Assembly (NCBI GenBank): GCA_013823725.1
Contig: PNMQ01000002.1
Location: 62,001 to 126,000, forward strand
Length of the DNA stretch: 64,000 bases
Reading direction: 5' to 3'
Source: Candidatus Pelagibacter sp.
GTDB taxonomy: Bacteria > Pseudomonadota > Alphaproteobacteria > Paracaedibacterales > CAIOTO01
A program made the translations under genes and the position numbers. The notes beneath the pieces are model-generated. The model had not been told where the DNA came from and ran no database searches. It was given only the letters and a program-made list of their open reading frames with translations. Shown piece by piece: positions 1 to 10,561 of the stretch (its first letter is position 1; each line of letters begins with the position of its first letter).

Positions 1-123
1 CATCTTGATCACTTTTATTATTTCATTACAGTTAACACTTTTTATCTATTTCACTGTAACAAATTACAAAAAAGATTACACAGCTTTTTGAAAAAAAAAT
101 CATCACAAGATTTTAAGTTGCTT

Positions 124-1539
124 CTACAAAATAAATCCTTTAGGTAATTCTGTTTCAAGCATTGAACAAACTCTCCTTGCGGCACGCATATCTACTGTTC
201 CAGAACTCAAAGTACTAGTAATTGCGTTAAGGGCCTGTTCTTTCAAAGTCCTATTTAAATGCTTTTTTATCATTAAATAAATATCTGCCCTATCGGTGAT
301 ATCTATGTTTTTGTTAACCACTTCCAAAAACAAGATCTCTGCTGCTTCACCTGCTTGTTTTCCAGAAAAAAATGATTCTATAGCTGCATAAGCAATCTTT
401 TTATTTTTTGGTGAAGAACCTGGATCGTTTAATTTTTTCAAAATTGTTTCGGTAATGTTTTTAATTTGTACTGACGATAAATATTCTAGAGAAAGTTTTA
501 ACGCACGCACTGTCTTTTCAAGATTAACTGTTGGAGCTTGGATATCCTGCATGAGTGATAAACATGCAGCAGAATGCATATCTGATGGTAAATATATTTT
601 TATCATGTCATAAATTTCAATACGATCTTCAGCCGAGATACTTGAATTAGAAAGATCAGACATAAAACTATCGATCACGATACTTAAAGAGTTTTCTTCT
701 AAATATTCATTCAACAAATGAAAGAGCATCATGCGTTGAATAGGGATAATATCTTTTGATGTAAAATCTTTTATAAAAAATTCAGAAGCTTCTTTCAAAC
801 GGTCAGAACTTAAATATTCTTTTACAATTGTAAAAGCTTCTTTTCTGTCATACGGTGTAGATTCGGGAGCACTAATGTCTTGAAGAAAACCCTCGATAGA
901 TTTTCCTAATTCATCAACAGAAACAATATTACGAACCATTGCAAACATTTCTCTTCTTTCAAAAGGAGAAGTGGTTGTTTTTCTGATTTTTCGCAAAAAT
1001 ACAGCTGAAAATTTTGAAATCAGACTTTTATTGAGGTTTGCCCTCATATCATTAAAAATTTCTCTGTGCTCATGAAGATTAGTATCGTCTTCGTCCATTT
1101 TTAAAACTAACGCTTCAGCAATTTGATACTGTTTATCAAGAGATAAATATTCTGCTATCATTCTGTAAATTTCTGCCGTGTTGGTGACATCAACTGCAGG
1201 ATTCAAGAGATCAAGAATAAACCCTTCAACAGCCTTCGATAAAACCTGAGTGCTCAAGATTTTAGAAACAATCTTAAAAATTGAAACACGATAATCTCTT
1301 GGGAGGTGAGGATTAATTATATCGAGTATAAATCCTTCTGCAGCTTTTGCTGTATACATGGTGTCCATATGTTCTCGTAACATATCAAACAGTTTTTTAC
1401 GCGTAACAGGACTAATTTCTGCAGAGCGCAATGTAACAATAAAAACACCTAAAAGTTTAGAACAAGCGTCTTGCGTCAACGTAGGTTTCATTTCCACAAA
1501 CTTCTTCGCTTTTTGTAAAATTTCAGGTGTCTCTGTCAT
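124..1539 (-). CDS. Cytosolic alpha-solenoid protein made of ~37-residue repeats, function unknown
   Basis: The 471-residue product is not recognised as a named family. Almost all of it is a tandem helical repeat of about 37 residues, some ten to eleven copies. Each copy starts like 'AxEGFILDI', has a variable hydrophilic turn, then a second helix like 'DRxEIYxMIxEYLS'. Examples begin near residues 66, 103, 141, 178, 215, 252 and 289. This helix-turn-helix period is typical of HEAT-like solenoids, which act as protein-binding scaffolds. There is no signal peptide or membrane segment, so it should be cytosolic or exported by a non-Sec route. It is monocistronic, about 110 nt upstream of nothing on its own strand except uvrA, whose start lies far away. 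Conserved positions are mostly hydrophobic core. The gene is clearly real; the function is unknown. Confidence 0.75.
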   Translation of the reverse strand: MTETPEILQKAKKFVEMKPTLTQDACSKLLGVFIVTLRSAEISPVTRKKLFDMLREHMDTMYTAKAAEGFILDIINPHLPRDYRVSIFKIVSKILSTQVLSKAVEGFILDLLNPAVDVTNTAEIYRMIAEYLSLDKQYQIAEALVLKMDEDDTNLHEHREIFNDMRANLNKSLISKFSAVFLRKIRKTTTSPFERREMFAMVRNIVSVDELGKSIEGFLQDISAPESTPYDRKEAFTIVKEYLSSDRLKEASEFFIKDFTSKDIIPIQRMMLFHLLNEYLEENSLSIVIDSFMSDLSNSSISAEDRIEIYDMIKIYLPSDMHSAACLSLMQDIQAPTVNLEKTVRALKLSLEYLSSVQIKNITETILKKLNDPGSSPKNKKIAYAAIESFFSGKQAGEAAEILFLEVVNKNIDITDRADIYLMIKKHLNRTLKEQALNAITSTLSSGTVDMRAARRVCSMLETELPKGFIL

Positions 1540-1649
1540 ATGGATAGAACTTTATACGTATAGCTAATGTATTGATTTCTTATTTATTTTTTATATACCA
1601 TATCCTTTAAAATAAGATTAATTTGAAAAATATATTTTGAAGATCTTCA

Positions 1650-4538
1650 TTAACTTACTTTTTTATTTTTCAATTTTAAATAGGGTTTTAAAAATTTTGC
1701 TGTGTGACTTCTTTGAACAAGGGCAACTTCTTCCGGTGTTCCTTCTGCTATAATCTCTCCTCCACCGTCTCCACCTTCAGGTCCTAAATCTATGATCCAA
1801 TCAGCTGTTTTAATAACCTCAAGATTATGTTCAATAACAATGACTGTATTACCTTGCTCCACTAATCGATGAAGTACTTCTAATAATTTCCTGATATCTT
1901 CAAAATGTAAACCTGTTGTTGGTTCATCTAAAATATAAACCGTACGTCCTGTTGACCTTTTAGACAACTCTTTAGAAAGTTTAACGCGCTGTGCCTCACC
2001 TCCTGATAATGTTGTTGCAGCCTGCCCTAATTTAATATAACCCAAACCGACTTCTTGCAAGGCAACGCATTTGGTTAAAACAGCGTTGTGGGATGAAAAA
2101 AAACTAACAGCTTCGTCCACAGATAAATCAAGAACATCCGCTATGGTTTTACCCTTATAAACAATATCCAAAGTCTCTCGATTATAACGCTTTCCTTGAC
2201 ACTGATCGCAAGTTACGTATACATCAGGTAAAAAGTGCATTTCAATTTTTAAAACACCATCACCTTGGCAAGATTCACAACGTCCTCCTTTTACGTTAAA
2301 TGAAAAACGACCTGGTTGATACCCTCTCATTTTTGCTTCAGGAAGAGCAGCAAACCATTCACGAATAGCTGTAAAAAAGCCAACGTAGGTTGCAGGATTT
2401 GATCTTGGTGTGCGACCAATAGGTGACTGGTCAATATCAATAACTTTATCTATCAATTGAAGACCTGTGATCTCTGTACATATTCCTGCTCTATTTTTAG
2501 ATTTATTGACGTGATTTAACAAACCTTTGAGTAAGGTTTCCATAACTAGCGTAGATTTACCACCACCAGAAACACCTGTCACACACGTAAATGTACTTAA
2601 AGGAAAATTGACATCTATATTTTTTAGATTATTAGAGCTAGCACCTTTTACCGATAATATTTTTTCTTTTTCAAATAGCCTTCTTTCGGTTGGAACCGCA
2701 ATACCTCGTTTTCCATTCAAATATTGTGCCGTTAAACTTGCAGAATTATCAAGCACCTCTTGTACAGTGCCCTCTGCTACAATAAAACCACCGTTAATAC
2801 CAGCACCTGGCCCCATGTCAATCAAATAATCTGCTTCACGAATTGTATCTTCATCGTGTTCCACAACAATGACAGAGTTACCCATATTTCTTAAGTTTTT
2901 CAGCGTTTCAATCAATTTATCATTATCTCTTTGATGCAACCCTATTGAAGGTTCATCTAATACATACATTACACCCGTTAAACCTGAACCAATTTGAGAT
3001 GCTAGGCGAATACGCTGACTTTCTCCACCGGACAGAGTAGCCGATGTACGAGACAGATTCAAATACGATAACCCTACATTCACAAGAAAGGTAAGACGAT
3101 CCGATATTTCTTTTAAAATTTTTTCTGCAATTGCTGCCTTCTGTGGAGTAAACTCAAGAGACTTGAACCATTGCAAGGCATCTAAAATGGAGAATTGATT
3201 GATTTGTGCAATATTTTGATCGTTGATTTTCACACACAAAGACTCTGGCTTAAGTCTTGCACCAGAACAAGAAGAACATTGTTTTTCAATCTGATACTGT
3301 GCTAAATTTTCACGCACCCAATCACTTTCTGTATCATGCCATTTCCGCTTTAAATAAGGGATAATTCCTTCATATTTTTTCTGTGTATCGTAAGATCTAA
3401 AACCATCATGGTACGAAAGTGGAATGAGCTGTTTGCCTGAACCATACAATACAATTTTTTTAAAATCAGCGGATAAATCCTTATAAGGAGTATTAAAACT
3501 TTCCTGGTATAAATCACATAATGCCTTCAAAAATTCGTGATAATATTCAGTAACAAATCCACCCTTTTTAGATGTTTTACTTTCTTCAGACCACGGTTGA
3601 ATAGCACCTTTACTCAGAGATAACTCATTATTTGGAATAATGCGTTCTTCATCAAAAACAACCTCAATTCCAAGACCTGAACATTCTTTACATGCACCTT
3701 GGGGGCTGTTAAAAGAAAACATACGTGGTTCTATTTTTTCTAAAGAAAAACCCGATTCAGGACATGAATAAAGAGAAGAAAAAATGACATTTTCATTTGT
3801 ATCTAAGCGCTCAACGATCACTAATCCTTGAGACAAATTCAGAGCCGTTTCAAAAGAATCCGATAAACGTATTCGAAACTCGTCTCTTTTTTCTTCTAAA
3901 AGAAAATCAGGTGTAACACAACGATCAATAATAATTTCCAGTGAATGTTTTTTATTTTTATCCAAAGCAGGAGCATCGGAAAGATCGTACACAAAACCAT
4001 CGATTCGAATACGTTGAAATCCCTTTTTTACAAGGTCTTGAATTTCTTTTTTAAATTCTCCTTTTTGTTCTCGTGCGATAGGCGCCATGATTATCAATTT
4101 TATTTTTTCTGGCCATTCCATTACGCGATCTACCATCTGCATCACGGTTTGTGCTTCGATAGGTTTGCCTGTCGCAGGAGAATAAGGAACCCCAACTCTT
4201 GCATAGAGAAGCCTCATGTAATCGTAGATTTCAGTTACGGTTCCAACCGTAGATCTCGGATTTTTTGATGTCGTTTTTTGTTCGATAGAAATAGCAGGAC
4301 TAAGACCTTCAATAGAATCTACATCTGGCTTTTCCATCAATTCTAAAAATTGTCGTGCATATGCTGAAAGACTTTCAACATATCTTCTTTGTCCTTCTGC
4401 ATATAATGTATCAAAGGCAAGAGACGATTTTCCAGATCCTGAAAGTCCTGTAATTACAACAAGTTGATCTTTAGGAATTTCTACATTAATATTTTTTAAA
4501 TTATGCTCTCTTGCACCTTTAACACAAATTTTTTTCAT
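1650..4538 (-). CDS. uvrA: Excinuclease ABC subunit A
   Basis: UvrA is the DNA-damage sensor of nucleotide excision repair; the dimer loads UvrB at lesions. The 962-residue length is normal for the family. The first Walker A (GLSGSGKSS) is at residues 31-39 and the second (GVSGGGKST) is near residue 657. Two ABC signatures of the form LSGGE(S/A)QR are present. The zinc module CESCQGDG followed by [10 protein letters not shown] lies near residue 755, and an earlier Cys cluster near 255-290 matches the first zinc module. The ATG at 4538 starts the conserved [17 protein letters not shown] segment. The gene stands alone and divergently from the glutamate dehydrogenase gene. All expected motifs are intact. 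Confidence 0.98.
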   Translation of the reverse strand: MKKICVKGAREHNLKNINVEIPKDQLVVITGLSGSGKSSLAFDTLYAEGQRRYVESLSAYARQFLELMEKPDVDSIEGLSPAISIEQKTTSKNPRSTVGTVTEIYDYMRLLYARVGVPYSPATGKPIEAQTVMQMVDRVMEWPEKIKLIIMAPIAREQKGEFKKEIQDLVKKGFQRIRIDGFVYDLSDAPALDKNKKHSLEIIIDRCVTPDFLLEEKRDEFRIRLSDSFETALNLSQGLVIVERLDTNENVIFSSLYSCPESGFSLEKIEPRMFSFNSPQGACKECSGLGIEVVFDEERIIPNNELSLSKGAIQPWSEESKTSKKGGFVTEYYHEFLKALCDLYQESFNTPYKDLSADFKKIVLYGSGKQLIPLSYHDGFRSYDTQKKYEGIIPYLKRKWHDTESDWVRENLAQYQIEKQCSSCSGARLKPESLCVKINDQNIAQINQFSILDALQWFKSLEFTPQKAAIAEKILKEISDRLTFLVNVGLSYLNLSRTSATLSGGESQRIRLASQIGSGLTGVMYVLDEPSIGLHQRDNDKLIETLKNLRNMGNSVIVVEHDEDTIREADYLIDMGPGAGINGGFIVAEGTVQEVLDNSASLTAQYLNGKRGIAVPTERRLFEKEKILSVKGASSNNLKNIDVNFPLSTFTCVTGVSGGGKSTLVMETLLKGLLNHVNKSKNRAGICTEITGLQLIDKVIDIDQSPIGRTPRSNPATYVGFFTAIREWFAALPEAKMRGYQPGRFSFNVKGGRCESCQGDGVLKIEMHFLPDVYVTCDQCQGKRYNRETLDIVYKGKTIADVLDLSVDEAVSFFSSHNAVLTKCVALQEVGLGYIKLGQAATTLSGGEAQRVKLSKELSKRSTGRTVYILDEPTTGLHFEDIRKLLEVLHRLVEQGNTVIVIEHNLEVIKTADWIIDLGPEGGDGGGEIIAEGTPEEVALVQRSHTAKFLKPYLKLKNKKVS

Positions 4539-4687
4539 ATTAATTCACCCATAAAACCAAGTTCCTCTTTTCAAAAAATCAATTAAAATAATAAAAACAT
4601 AAATGTTTCTTAATATTTTAATTGCAGAATAAAATACAGAACTATTAAAAAAACATCATAACATAAAACACCATAAAATCAAGTTTA

Positions 4688-4696
4688 TGCTATAAT
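4688..4696 (+). promoter_or_regulatory. Extended -10 promoter of the NAD-glutamate dehydrogenase gene
   Basis: TG-C-TATAAT (TG at 4688, consensus hexamer 4691-4696) lies 25 nt before the ATG at 4721. No good -35 hexamer is seen at the normal distance, which is compatible with an extended -10 promoter. Confidence 0.5.
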
Positions 4697-4720
4697 GTAA
4701 AAAAATAATTGGAAAATTTT

Positions 4721-7700
4721 ATGTCTTACGGCCCAGCTACAAATCACAGCGATATACTCAAAAGTATTATCGATGAAATGAATATTTCAGGAGAATATTC
4801 AACTAAAAGCATAAATCATTTATCCAATATTATTGAAAATATTTTATCACTTCAAAATGCTAAAGACCTCGGCCAAATAGATATTGATTCACTCAAAAAA
4901 CACATTATTGAAGAATATACTATTATCCATGATTACTCCACCATTCAGGAAAACATCAAAAAATTTGAAAAATCTCTGCTACCTGCAGATTCTAAAAATA
5001 TAAAAAAAATAATCCATTTCTTAACGGATAAGAACTTTTTTTTTCTAGGTACTCTTACCCAAAGAGATCTTTCAAGAAATGATAACAGCTCATGTTCTAA
5101 ATCCGGTCTCTTTAAATTCAGTTCAGACAGTAGCATTTTTAACCAAATCAACCATTATATTCATAGCATTGAAAATAATACTATTCAGAAAATCCCTGTC
5201 ATTTCCCCTTATCATAGGCATAGCCCACTCGTTATTGCAAAGCTAGCCACTGAAAAATCAAGCATCATTTTAGTAGGATTATTTACACGCAAATTTTATA
5301 ATTTACTTCCATTACAAGATCCTTATCTTAATGAATTTATTCCAACCGATAAAAGTTTAAATTTTCAGCATCTAAAATCTGAATATGAAAAAGATACCGA
5401 AGATTTGTTTTACTCTTTCCCCAATGATGAATTTCTTTTTAGTGAGACAAGACACCTGCTACAAAAAACAAAAAAAATCATTATCGAACAAAAAGCTTTT
5501 ACAGTTGTACATCTTAGAACATTATTTACAGACGAATTTTATGTTGTCTTCAAAAATAACCATTTCAAAGAAGCATCGTTTCAAAAATTTTATGAGCAAA
5601 TTAACCGTAAATATATTCATGTTATATGCATTCAAAAAATAAATGGAAATAAATATGACCTTATTCAGATAACATGTCAAAAACAAGATAACTATGACAA
5701 TTTTATAAAAAAAATAAAAGAATGTACCGAGGAAGAACTATACTCATGGGATGAAAAACTTAGAAAAATATTTAAAAAACAAGAATTAGACTTTCCTAAA
5801 GAGCAAATTTTTTCAGAAAAATATAAACTCTACTTTTCACCTAAACAAGCATGTAAGCATTTAGAAAAAATTAATTCCCTTACAAATAGCGACAAGGGAA
5901 TAGATCTCAATATTGAAATCCATTCTGCTGAAAATTTCAGCATCGAAATTGTCAATAAAACTAGCATTTTTAATTTATCAGAAGTAATTCCGCTTTTAGA
6001 TAATTTTAAAATACAAGTCATCAGTGAAAATAGCTTTGATATTCACTTAAGAGATAAAGTTTATATCGTTCAAAAGTTTCATTGTATTTCGAAATGGATA
6101 AATCAAGAAAACATAATCCTATTAAATGAAATTTTACTTCTTTGTTTGGAGCATGAATATCCACGCGATAATTTAAACGCTCTTTCTTTAACAGCATATT
6201 TAGATCACACTTCCATTCAATCGCTTAGAGCCTATATCCATTATCTTCTTCAAATTAATGTCACGATGAATTTGCTTCAGGCCTATCAGAACTGTCTTAT
6301 TTATCCTCAGACAACACAATTGTTAATGGAAATATTTAATATACGTTTTCAAGAAAAGTCAGTAAAGAATGAAAAAATAATTGAAAAGAAAATCAAACAA
6401 TTTCATGATTTTAAGAAATCCTGTAAATCCAAACCTTCCATTACATTTTTTGAATCACTTCTCAATGTTATCTTAGCTACAGTTAGAACAAATGTTAACC
6501 TTAAGAAAGACTATTTGTCCTTTAAAATTAAAACTCAAGATCTTTGTATTAAAAAAAGTCAAAGCATTTTATTTGAAATTTTTGTATTTAATCATTTGAT
6601 GGAAGGTATCCATCTTCGTGCTGACAAAGTTTCGCGTGGTGGTCTTCGCTGGTCAGAACGTTATTCAGACTATAGAGACGAAATATATGACCTTGTCCAA
6701 GCTCAAACTGTTAAAAATGCCGTTATTGTTCCATCAGGGTCTAAAGGTGGTTTCATTTCTAAAAGATATGAAAAATTGAAATCTCAAGGAGCGTCAAAAC
6801 AAACTTTGGCAAATGAAATGGTAAGTTGTTATACAACTTTTATCTCTGGTCTTTTGGATATTACAGATAATTATACAACTGAAAACGTTCAAGCCCAGCA
6901 TCCCATAAATGTTATTTGCTATGATGAACTAGATCCTTATCTTGTGGTAGCAGCAGATAAAGGTACAGCACAACTATCAGATACCGCCAACCAAATTGCT
7001 TCGCAGTATAATTTTTGGCTGGGAGATGCCTTTGCATCAGGTGGTAAAAACGGTTTTAGTCATAAAGATCTGGCCATCACATCAAGAGGTGCTTGGACAT
7101 CATTAGTAGAACACATGCGTAATCAAAATATTTCGTTCAATGATTCGCCATCCTTTATTGGTGTCGGAGATATGTCGGGTGACGTGTTTGGAAACGGAAT
7201 GTTATTATCCAATCAAATTAAATTAATCGCAGCTTTTGACCACAGACATATCTTCATTGACCCCAGTCCAAATATTGAAAATAGTTATAAAGAAAGAAAA
7301 AGACTTTTCGATTTACCACTTTCGTCATGGGCAGATTATGATACAAAAGTATTATCAAAAGGTGGAGCAGTCTTTCCAAGAGACTCTGCCTCCATTACCC
7401 TAAACGCAAAAATCAAAAAATTGCTCCATATGCCACAAGAACAAAAATCAACAACACCAGATGAACTCATTCAATATATCTTAAAATGCAATTGTGACTG
7501 TATATGGTTTGGAGGAATTGGTACGTACGTCAAAGCATCGTTTGAAAATAATAACGATATAGCAGATAGCATGAATCATACTCTTAGGGTTAATGCTAAT
7601 CAAATTCAAGCTAAAATTATTGTTGAAGGAGCCAACCTGGCTGTCACACGTGAAGGACGTAGGGAATTTGATAAATGTGGAGGAAGTATTAACACAGATG

Positions 7701-8677
7701 GATTTGATAACTCTGCAGGTGTAAACTGTTCAGACCACGAAGTTAATTTTAAACTTCTTTTTAAAATATCAGAAATTGAGGATTCCATCGACATCCATAA
7801 ATTTGAAAAAGGCATTTGCGAAAAAATTGTTAATGAAAATAGTAAACTAAATAGGCTATGTACCAATTTTTTTAAAGATGAATTATTAGCTTTTCAAAAT
7901 TTAAATGATTTTGCGACCCTTTTTGAAGAAAATCAGTTTTCTCATTATTATCACAATTTACATGGTATTCCTAAAAATCTAAAAGAACTAACAAGACCAG
8001 ATTTATGTGTCGTGATTGCAAATGCTTACATCCACATCAAGAAAGAATTAATCCAACTCTTTAGTAAAGATATCAATCTTGTTATCAATCAACATAGCAC
8101 TATCTTAAAGCAATATTTTTCAATAAAAGATGATGAAAGACTCTGTTATGAAAAACATCAATTAGGCATCAATATTATAGCTTTAGAAATAGCTCATAAA
8201 ATATTACAAAATTTAGGTCCCATAGAGTCTATGTATTTTGCTAGACATAAAAATATTTTTAAAGATATGGCTAAACTTGATACCTTCATCCATTATTTAA
8301 CAGCACTAGAAAATATGGAAATACAAAGTTTTATAGAGTTTTCAACTTTATTAGAAATTATTTTAAATGAACATTACTATAGTCAAAAAAATTCATCTTA
8401 TACGTTATCTCATTCTATTTTTGATGCTTCCATACCAAAACATAAAATAGATCTGTCAAGTCAGCAAGCAATAGAGATTTTATTTAAAAGTTTTGTGCAC
8501 TTCAGGTGCGAAACATTAGATCAACGTTTTATAAGATCGATACTTCTCAAAGAAATAGTTATGAATATCAATACAGCAGATAGTGAAATCTTAAACCAGA
8601 AGTCTCAAGATCTTTTGCAACATCTTAAACCAAATGAATTCAATTTTAATCTTGTGCGAGAATTTTGTAGCGCATAA
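4721..8677 (+). CDS. NAD-specific glutamate dehydrogenase, large (Bac_GDH) type, shortened
   Basis: The enzyme catalyses NAD-dependent oxidative deamination of glutamate to 2-oxoglutarate, feeding the TCA cycle when amino acids are the carbon source. The C-terminal half carries the Bac_GDH catalytic block: RGGLRWSERYSDYRDE, then VPSGSKGGF near residue 672, GVGDMSGDVFGNGM, and GGIGTYVKAS. The N-terminal half, an ACT-like regulatory region in this family, is degenerate and AT-rich. From memory family members are about 1500-1650 residues; this one is 1318, so the regulatory part is reduced while the catalytic core is intact. I chose the ATG at 4721, with GGA eight bases upstream, over an in-frame TTG at 4709. 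It is monocistronic and converges on the next gene. Confidence 0.9.
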   Translation: MSYGPATNHSDILKSIIDEMNISGEYSTKSINHLSNIIENILSLQNAKDLGQIDIDSLKKHIIEEYTIIHDYSTIQENIKKFEKSLLPADSKNIKKIIHFLTDKNFFFLGTLTQRDLSRNDNSSCSKSGLFKFSSDSSIFNQINHYIHSIENNTIQKIPVISPYHRHSPLVIAKLATEKSSIILVGLFTRKFYNLLPLQDPYLNEFIPTDKSLNFQHLKSEYEKDTEDLFYSFPNDEFLFSETRHLLQKTKKIIIEQKAFTVVHLRTLFTDEFYVVFKNNHFKEASFQKFYEQINRKYIHVICIQKINGNKYDLIQITCQKQDNYDNFIKKIKECTEEELYSWDEKLRKIFKKQELDFPKEQIFSEKYKLYFSPKQACKHLEKINSLTNSDKGIDLNIEIHSAENFSIEIVNKTSIFNLSEVIPLLDNFKIQVISENSFDIHLRDKVYIVQKFHCISKWINQENIILLNEILLLCLEHEYPRDNLNALSLTAYLDHTSIQSLRAYIHYLLQINVTMNLLQAYQNCLIYPQTTQLLMEIFNIRFQEKSVKNEKIIEKKIKQFHDFKKSCKSKPSITFFESLLNVILATVRTNVNLKKDYLSFKIKTQDLCIKKSQSILFEIFVFNHLMEGIHLRADKVSRGGLRWSERYSDYRDEIYDLVQAQTVKNAVIVPSGSKGGFISKRYEKLKSQGASKQTLANEMVSCYTTFISGLLDITDNYTTENVQAQHPINVICYDELDPYLVVAADKGTAQLSDTANQIASQYNFWLGDAFASGGKNGFSHKDLAITSRGAWTSLVEHMRNQNISFNDSPSFIGVGDMSGDVFGNGMLLSNQIKLIAAFDHRHIFIDPSPNIENSYKERKRLFDLPLSSWADYDTKVLSKGGAVFPRDSASITLNAKIKKLLHMPQEQKSTTPDELIQYILKCNCDCIWFGGIGTYVKASFENNNDIADSMNHTLRVNANQIQAKIIVEGANLAVTREGRREFDKCGGSINTDGFDNSAGVNCSDHEVNFKLLFKISEIEDSIDIHKFEKGICEKIVNENSKLNRLCTNFFKDELLAFQNLNDFATLFEENQFSHYYHNLHGIPKNLKELTRPDLCVVIANAYIHIKKELIQLFSKDINLVINQHSTILKQYFSIKDDERLCYEKHQLGINIIALEIAHKILQNLGPIESMYFARHKNIFKDMAKLDTFIHYLTALENMEIQSFIEFSTLLEIILNEHYYSQKNSSYTLSHSIFDASIPKHKIDLSSQQAIEILFKSFVHFRCETLDQRFIRSILLKEIVMNINTADSEILNQKSQDLLQHLKPNEFNFNLVREFCSA

Positions 8678-8696
8678 TTTAACCTAAAATTTAATA

Positions 8697-9362
8697 TCAG
8701 GTCCAGGTCCGAAAAGGACCTGTATCGATATGAATAAAAGATCGATATCTACCTACACCACCCTTTTTCATATCTAATGCAGTTCTTGCGATTCTTTTAT
8801 GTGCTATTCCTTCAATGAAGAAATCAAGGGCTTTACCCTTAGTATGAAAGCTTTTTTTTGCAACACCATTAGAATATTGCCTTAAAAATTGATTACTTTT
8901 TAGAGATCGATATCCAGAAACTATATGAACAGGCTTTTGCACATCCATTTTCAACAAAAGGGATACAATTAGGCTATATAGTTTTGAATCTATGGGATAA
9001 ATTTCTTTTGTCCTAAAATCACGTAATAAATAATCTAGTTGTTCTTTAAGCTGAGCATCAATTTTACCGTTTTTTGGAATGTGGCATTTCTTTAGCCACT
9101 CCCCGGTATGTATATTGTAAAAATTAATAATGTGCTTGGTATGAGTAACAGTTTTTAATAATTTTGGTTTTTCAATGGCTGTGTCTGTTATAGGTTTAAC
9201 CAGTAAACTATTTGGATCACCCAGCAACGTTAGCGAAGTTTCAAAAAGAAATTTAGGTTTTAAAACAGAAATAAAACCAACGGATTTGAGCGTATTAGCA
9301 ACAAATTTTCTCCTATTTATTTTTTTTTGAATAAAATCAACAACATTGCTATTATTTTTCAA
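8697..9362 (-). CDS. DUF882 / M15-like zinc peptidase, probably exported
   Basis: This resembles the YcbK/DUF882 group of peptidase M15 relatives, which are murein-linked metallopeptidases. The C-terminal core has SGYRS, then HTKGKALDF and IHIDTGP, giving the expected His, Asp and His zinc ligands. Near the N-terminus NRRKFVA followed by a hydrophobic stretch resembles a twin-arginine export signal, as is usual for this family, and a tatA gene exists at 33521. I prefer the TTG at 9360-9362, which has GGGGA nine bases upstream and begins just after the permease stop; an upstream TTG at 9395 would overlap the permease. The gene is likely co-transcribed with the permease and rlpA. The export signal is inferred. 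Confidence 0.8.
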   Translation of the reverse strand: MKNNSNVVDFIQKKINRRKFVANTLKSVGFISVLKPKFLFETSLTLLGDPNSLLVKPITDTAIEKPKLLKTVTHTKHIINFYNIHTGEWLKKCHIPKNGKIDAQLKEQLDYLLRDFRTKEIYPIDSKLYSLIVSLLLKMDVQKPVHIVSGYRSLKSNQFLRQYSNGVAKKSFHTKGKALDFFIEGIAHKRIARTALDMKKGGVGRYRSFIHIDTGPFRTWT

Positions 9363-9363
9363 T

Positions 9364-10545
9364 CTATATAATCCCCATATTATAAAGCTCAACAATAATC
9401 AAAGTAAGACCAGATAAAAACATAATAACATAAAATATTTTTTTAAATAATTCTTTTTTTCCGCTTTGTAATTTTAACCCTACTAATGCTGGAAAAACCG
9501 TAGATAATAAGCTTAATGAAATAGAAGCAAATCCTAAGGCTGCGATGAAACCTTCGGGGTAATAAATTGCAAAAAGGATTGGCACCATAAAAGTAAATAA
9601 AGAAGCCTTTATAAAGGCTCTTTTCTTACCTGGAAGATCTTCTTGTTGAACCTTTGGAAACCACTCTCTTGAATGATTATACATTCCCAAAGCAACGCCC
9701 AAAAAGGAGGTTGTTATAGCAAGAAAAGTAAACATAGTGATTAATAAATGCAGATATGGACTTTTTGTTTGATCAATCAAGCTTTGAATCATTGACGTTA
9801 CATTAGGTGCTATTGCTGCTTTTTGATCCAAAACACCTAGAATCATAAATTGCCAAAACAAGTATACAACTAAAGGTATTAAACTTCCTAAAATAATGCT
9901 TTTATAAATATCTTTTTTATTTCCATCTAAGTATTCAATCACTGTTGGAATACTACCATGAAACCCAAAAGCTGTAAAAAAAATGGGAATAGAAGCAAAC
10001 CATGCACGCTGACTAATTGGTGATGTTAAAAAATTTGAATTCAGCTGATCAAAGTGAATAAAAGGTAGTAAACATAATGCCATGAATACAAAGGTAACAA
10101 TTTTTAAAAAAAACAATCCGCGATTGATGTAGTCAAGAATGGAAGTTTTCCACAATACAATACCTGCAAAAACTAAAACATATACCAAAGCTGAAAAAGA
10201 AGTTTTTAAAGATAAGTATTGGTTTAAAATACTGCCTGAACCCGAAATGTATGCTGCTAACAAAGCCCAGAAGAGAACAGATAAAGTTCCAGCAACGATA
10301 TATTTCATATAAGGATGAATGTATTTTCCAGATAAAATGGCAATACTGTCGCCTCTGTTTTGAGAAATTTCAATCATTTGCACTGCCGCTGCAAACATAA
10401 ATAACCACATACTAATTAATAGAAATGCGCTATTTCCAAATCCTAACGTTGCAGAGGTCAGTGGCAATGCAATCATTCCCGCGCCTATCGTTGTTCCTGC
10501 AATTAAACATGTTGCACCAACAACTTTATAATTGGTATTTTTCAC
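9364..10545 (-). CDS. Aromatic amino-acid permease (TyrP/Mtr type)
   Basis: This is an inner-membrane transporter of the hydroxy/aromatic amino-acid permease family, which imports tyrosine or tryptophan with protons. The family N-terminal signature AGTTIGAGMIALPL lies in the first membrane helix, and about eleven hydrophobic segments follow. Its length is close to the usual 400 residues. I place the start at GTG 10543-10545, preceded by GGTGG; it begins 17 nt after the rlpA stop and removes a charged N-terminal extension absent from the family. ATGs at 10578 and 10614 are alternatives that would overlap rlpA. Import of aromatic amino acids fits an auxotrophic host-associated lifestyle. The exact substrate cannot be read from sequence. 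Confidence 0.88.
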   Translation of the reverse strand: MKNTNYKVVGATCLIAGTTIGAGMIALPLTSATLGFGNSAFLLISMWLFMFAAAVQMIEISQNRGDSIAILSGKYIHPYMKYIVAGTLSVLFWALLAAYISGSGSILNQYLSLKTSFSALVYVLVFAGIVLWKTSILDYINRGLFFLKIVTFVFMALCLLPFIHFDQLNSNFLTSPISQRAWFASIPIFFTAFGFHGSIPTVIEYLDGNKKDIYKSIILGSLIPLVVYLFWQFMILGVLDQKAAIAPNVTSMIQSLIDQTKSPYLHLLITMFTFLAITTSFLGVALGMYNHSREWFPKVQQEDLPGKKRAFIKASLFTFMVPILFAIYYPEGFIAALGFASISLSLLSTVFPALVGLKLQSGKKELFKKIFYVIMFLSGLTLIIVELYNMGII

Positions 10546-10561
10546 AGAACCACCATAATCA

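Noticed and set aside
26-59. TTACAGT...ACTGTAA inverted repeat at the window start as a terminator
   Set aside because: The 20-nt loop and short stem are weak and no T-run follows on the minus strand.
3945-4268. Open frame antisense to uvrA
   Set aside because: It lies fully opposite a strongly conserved gene and has no ribosome site or family resemblance.
8704-8722. Hairpin CAGGTCC-GAAAA-GGACCTG as a terminator
   Set aside because: It lies within the last codons of the M15-like gene and has no T-run on either side.
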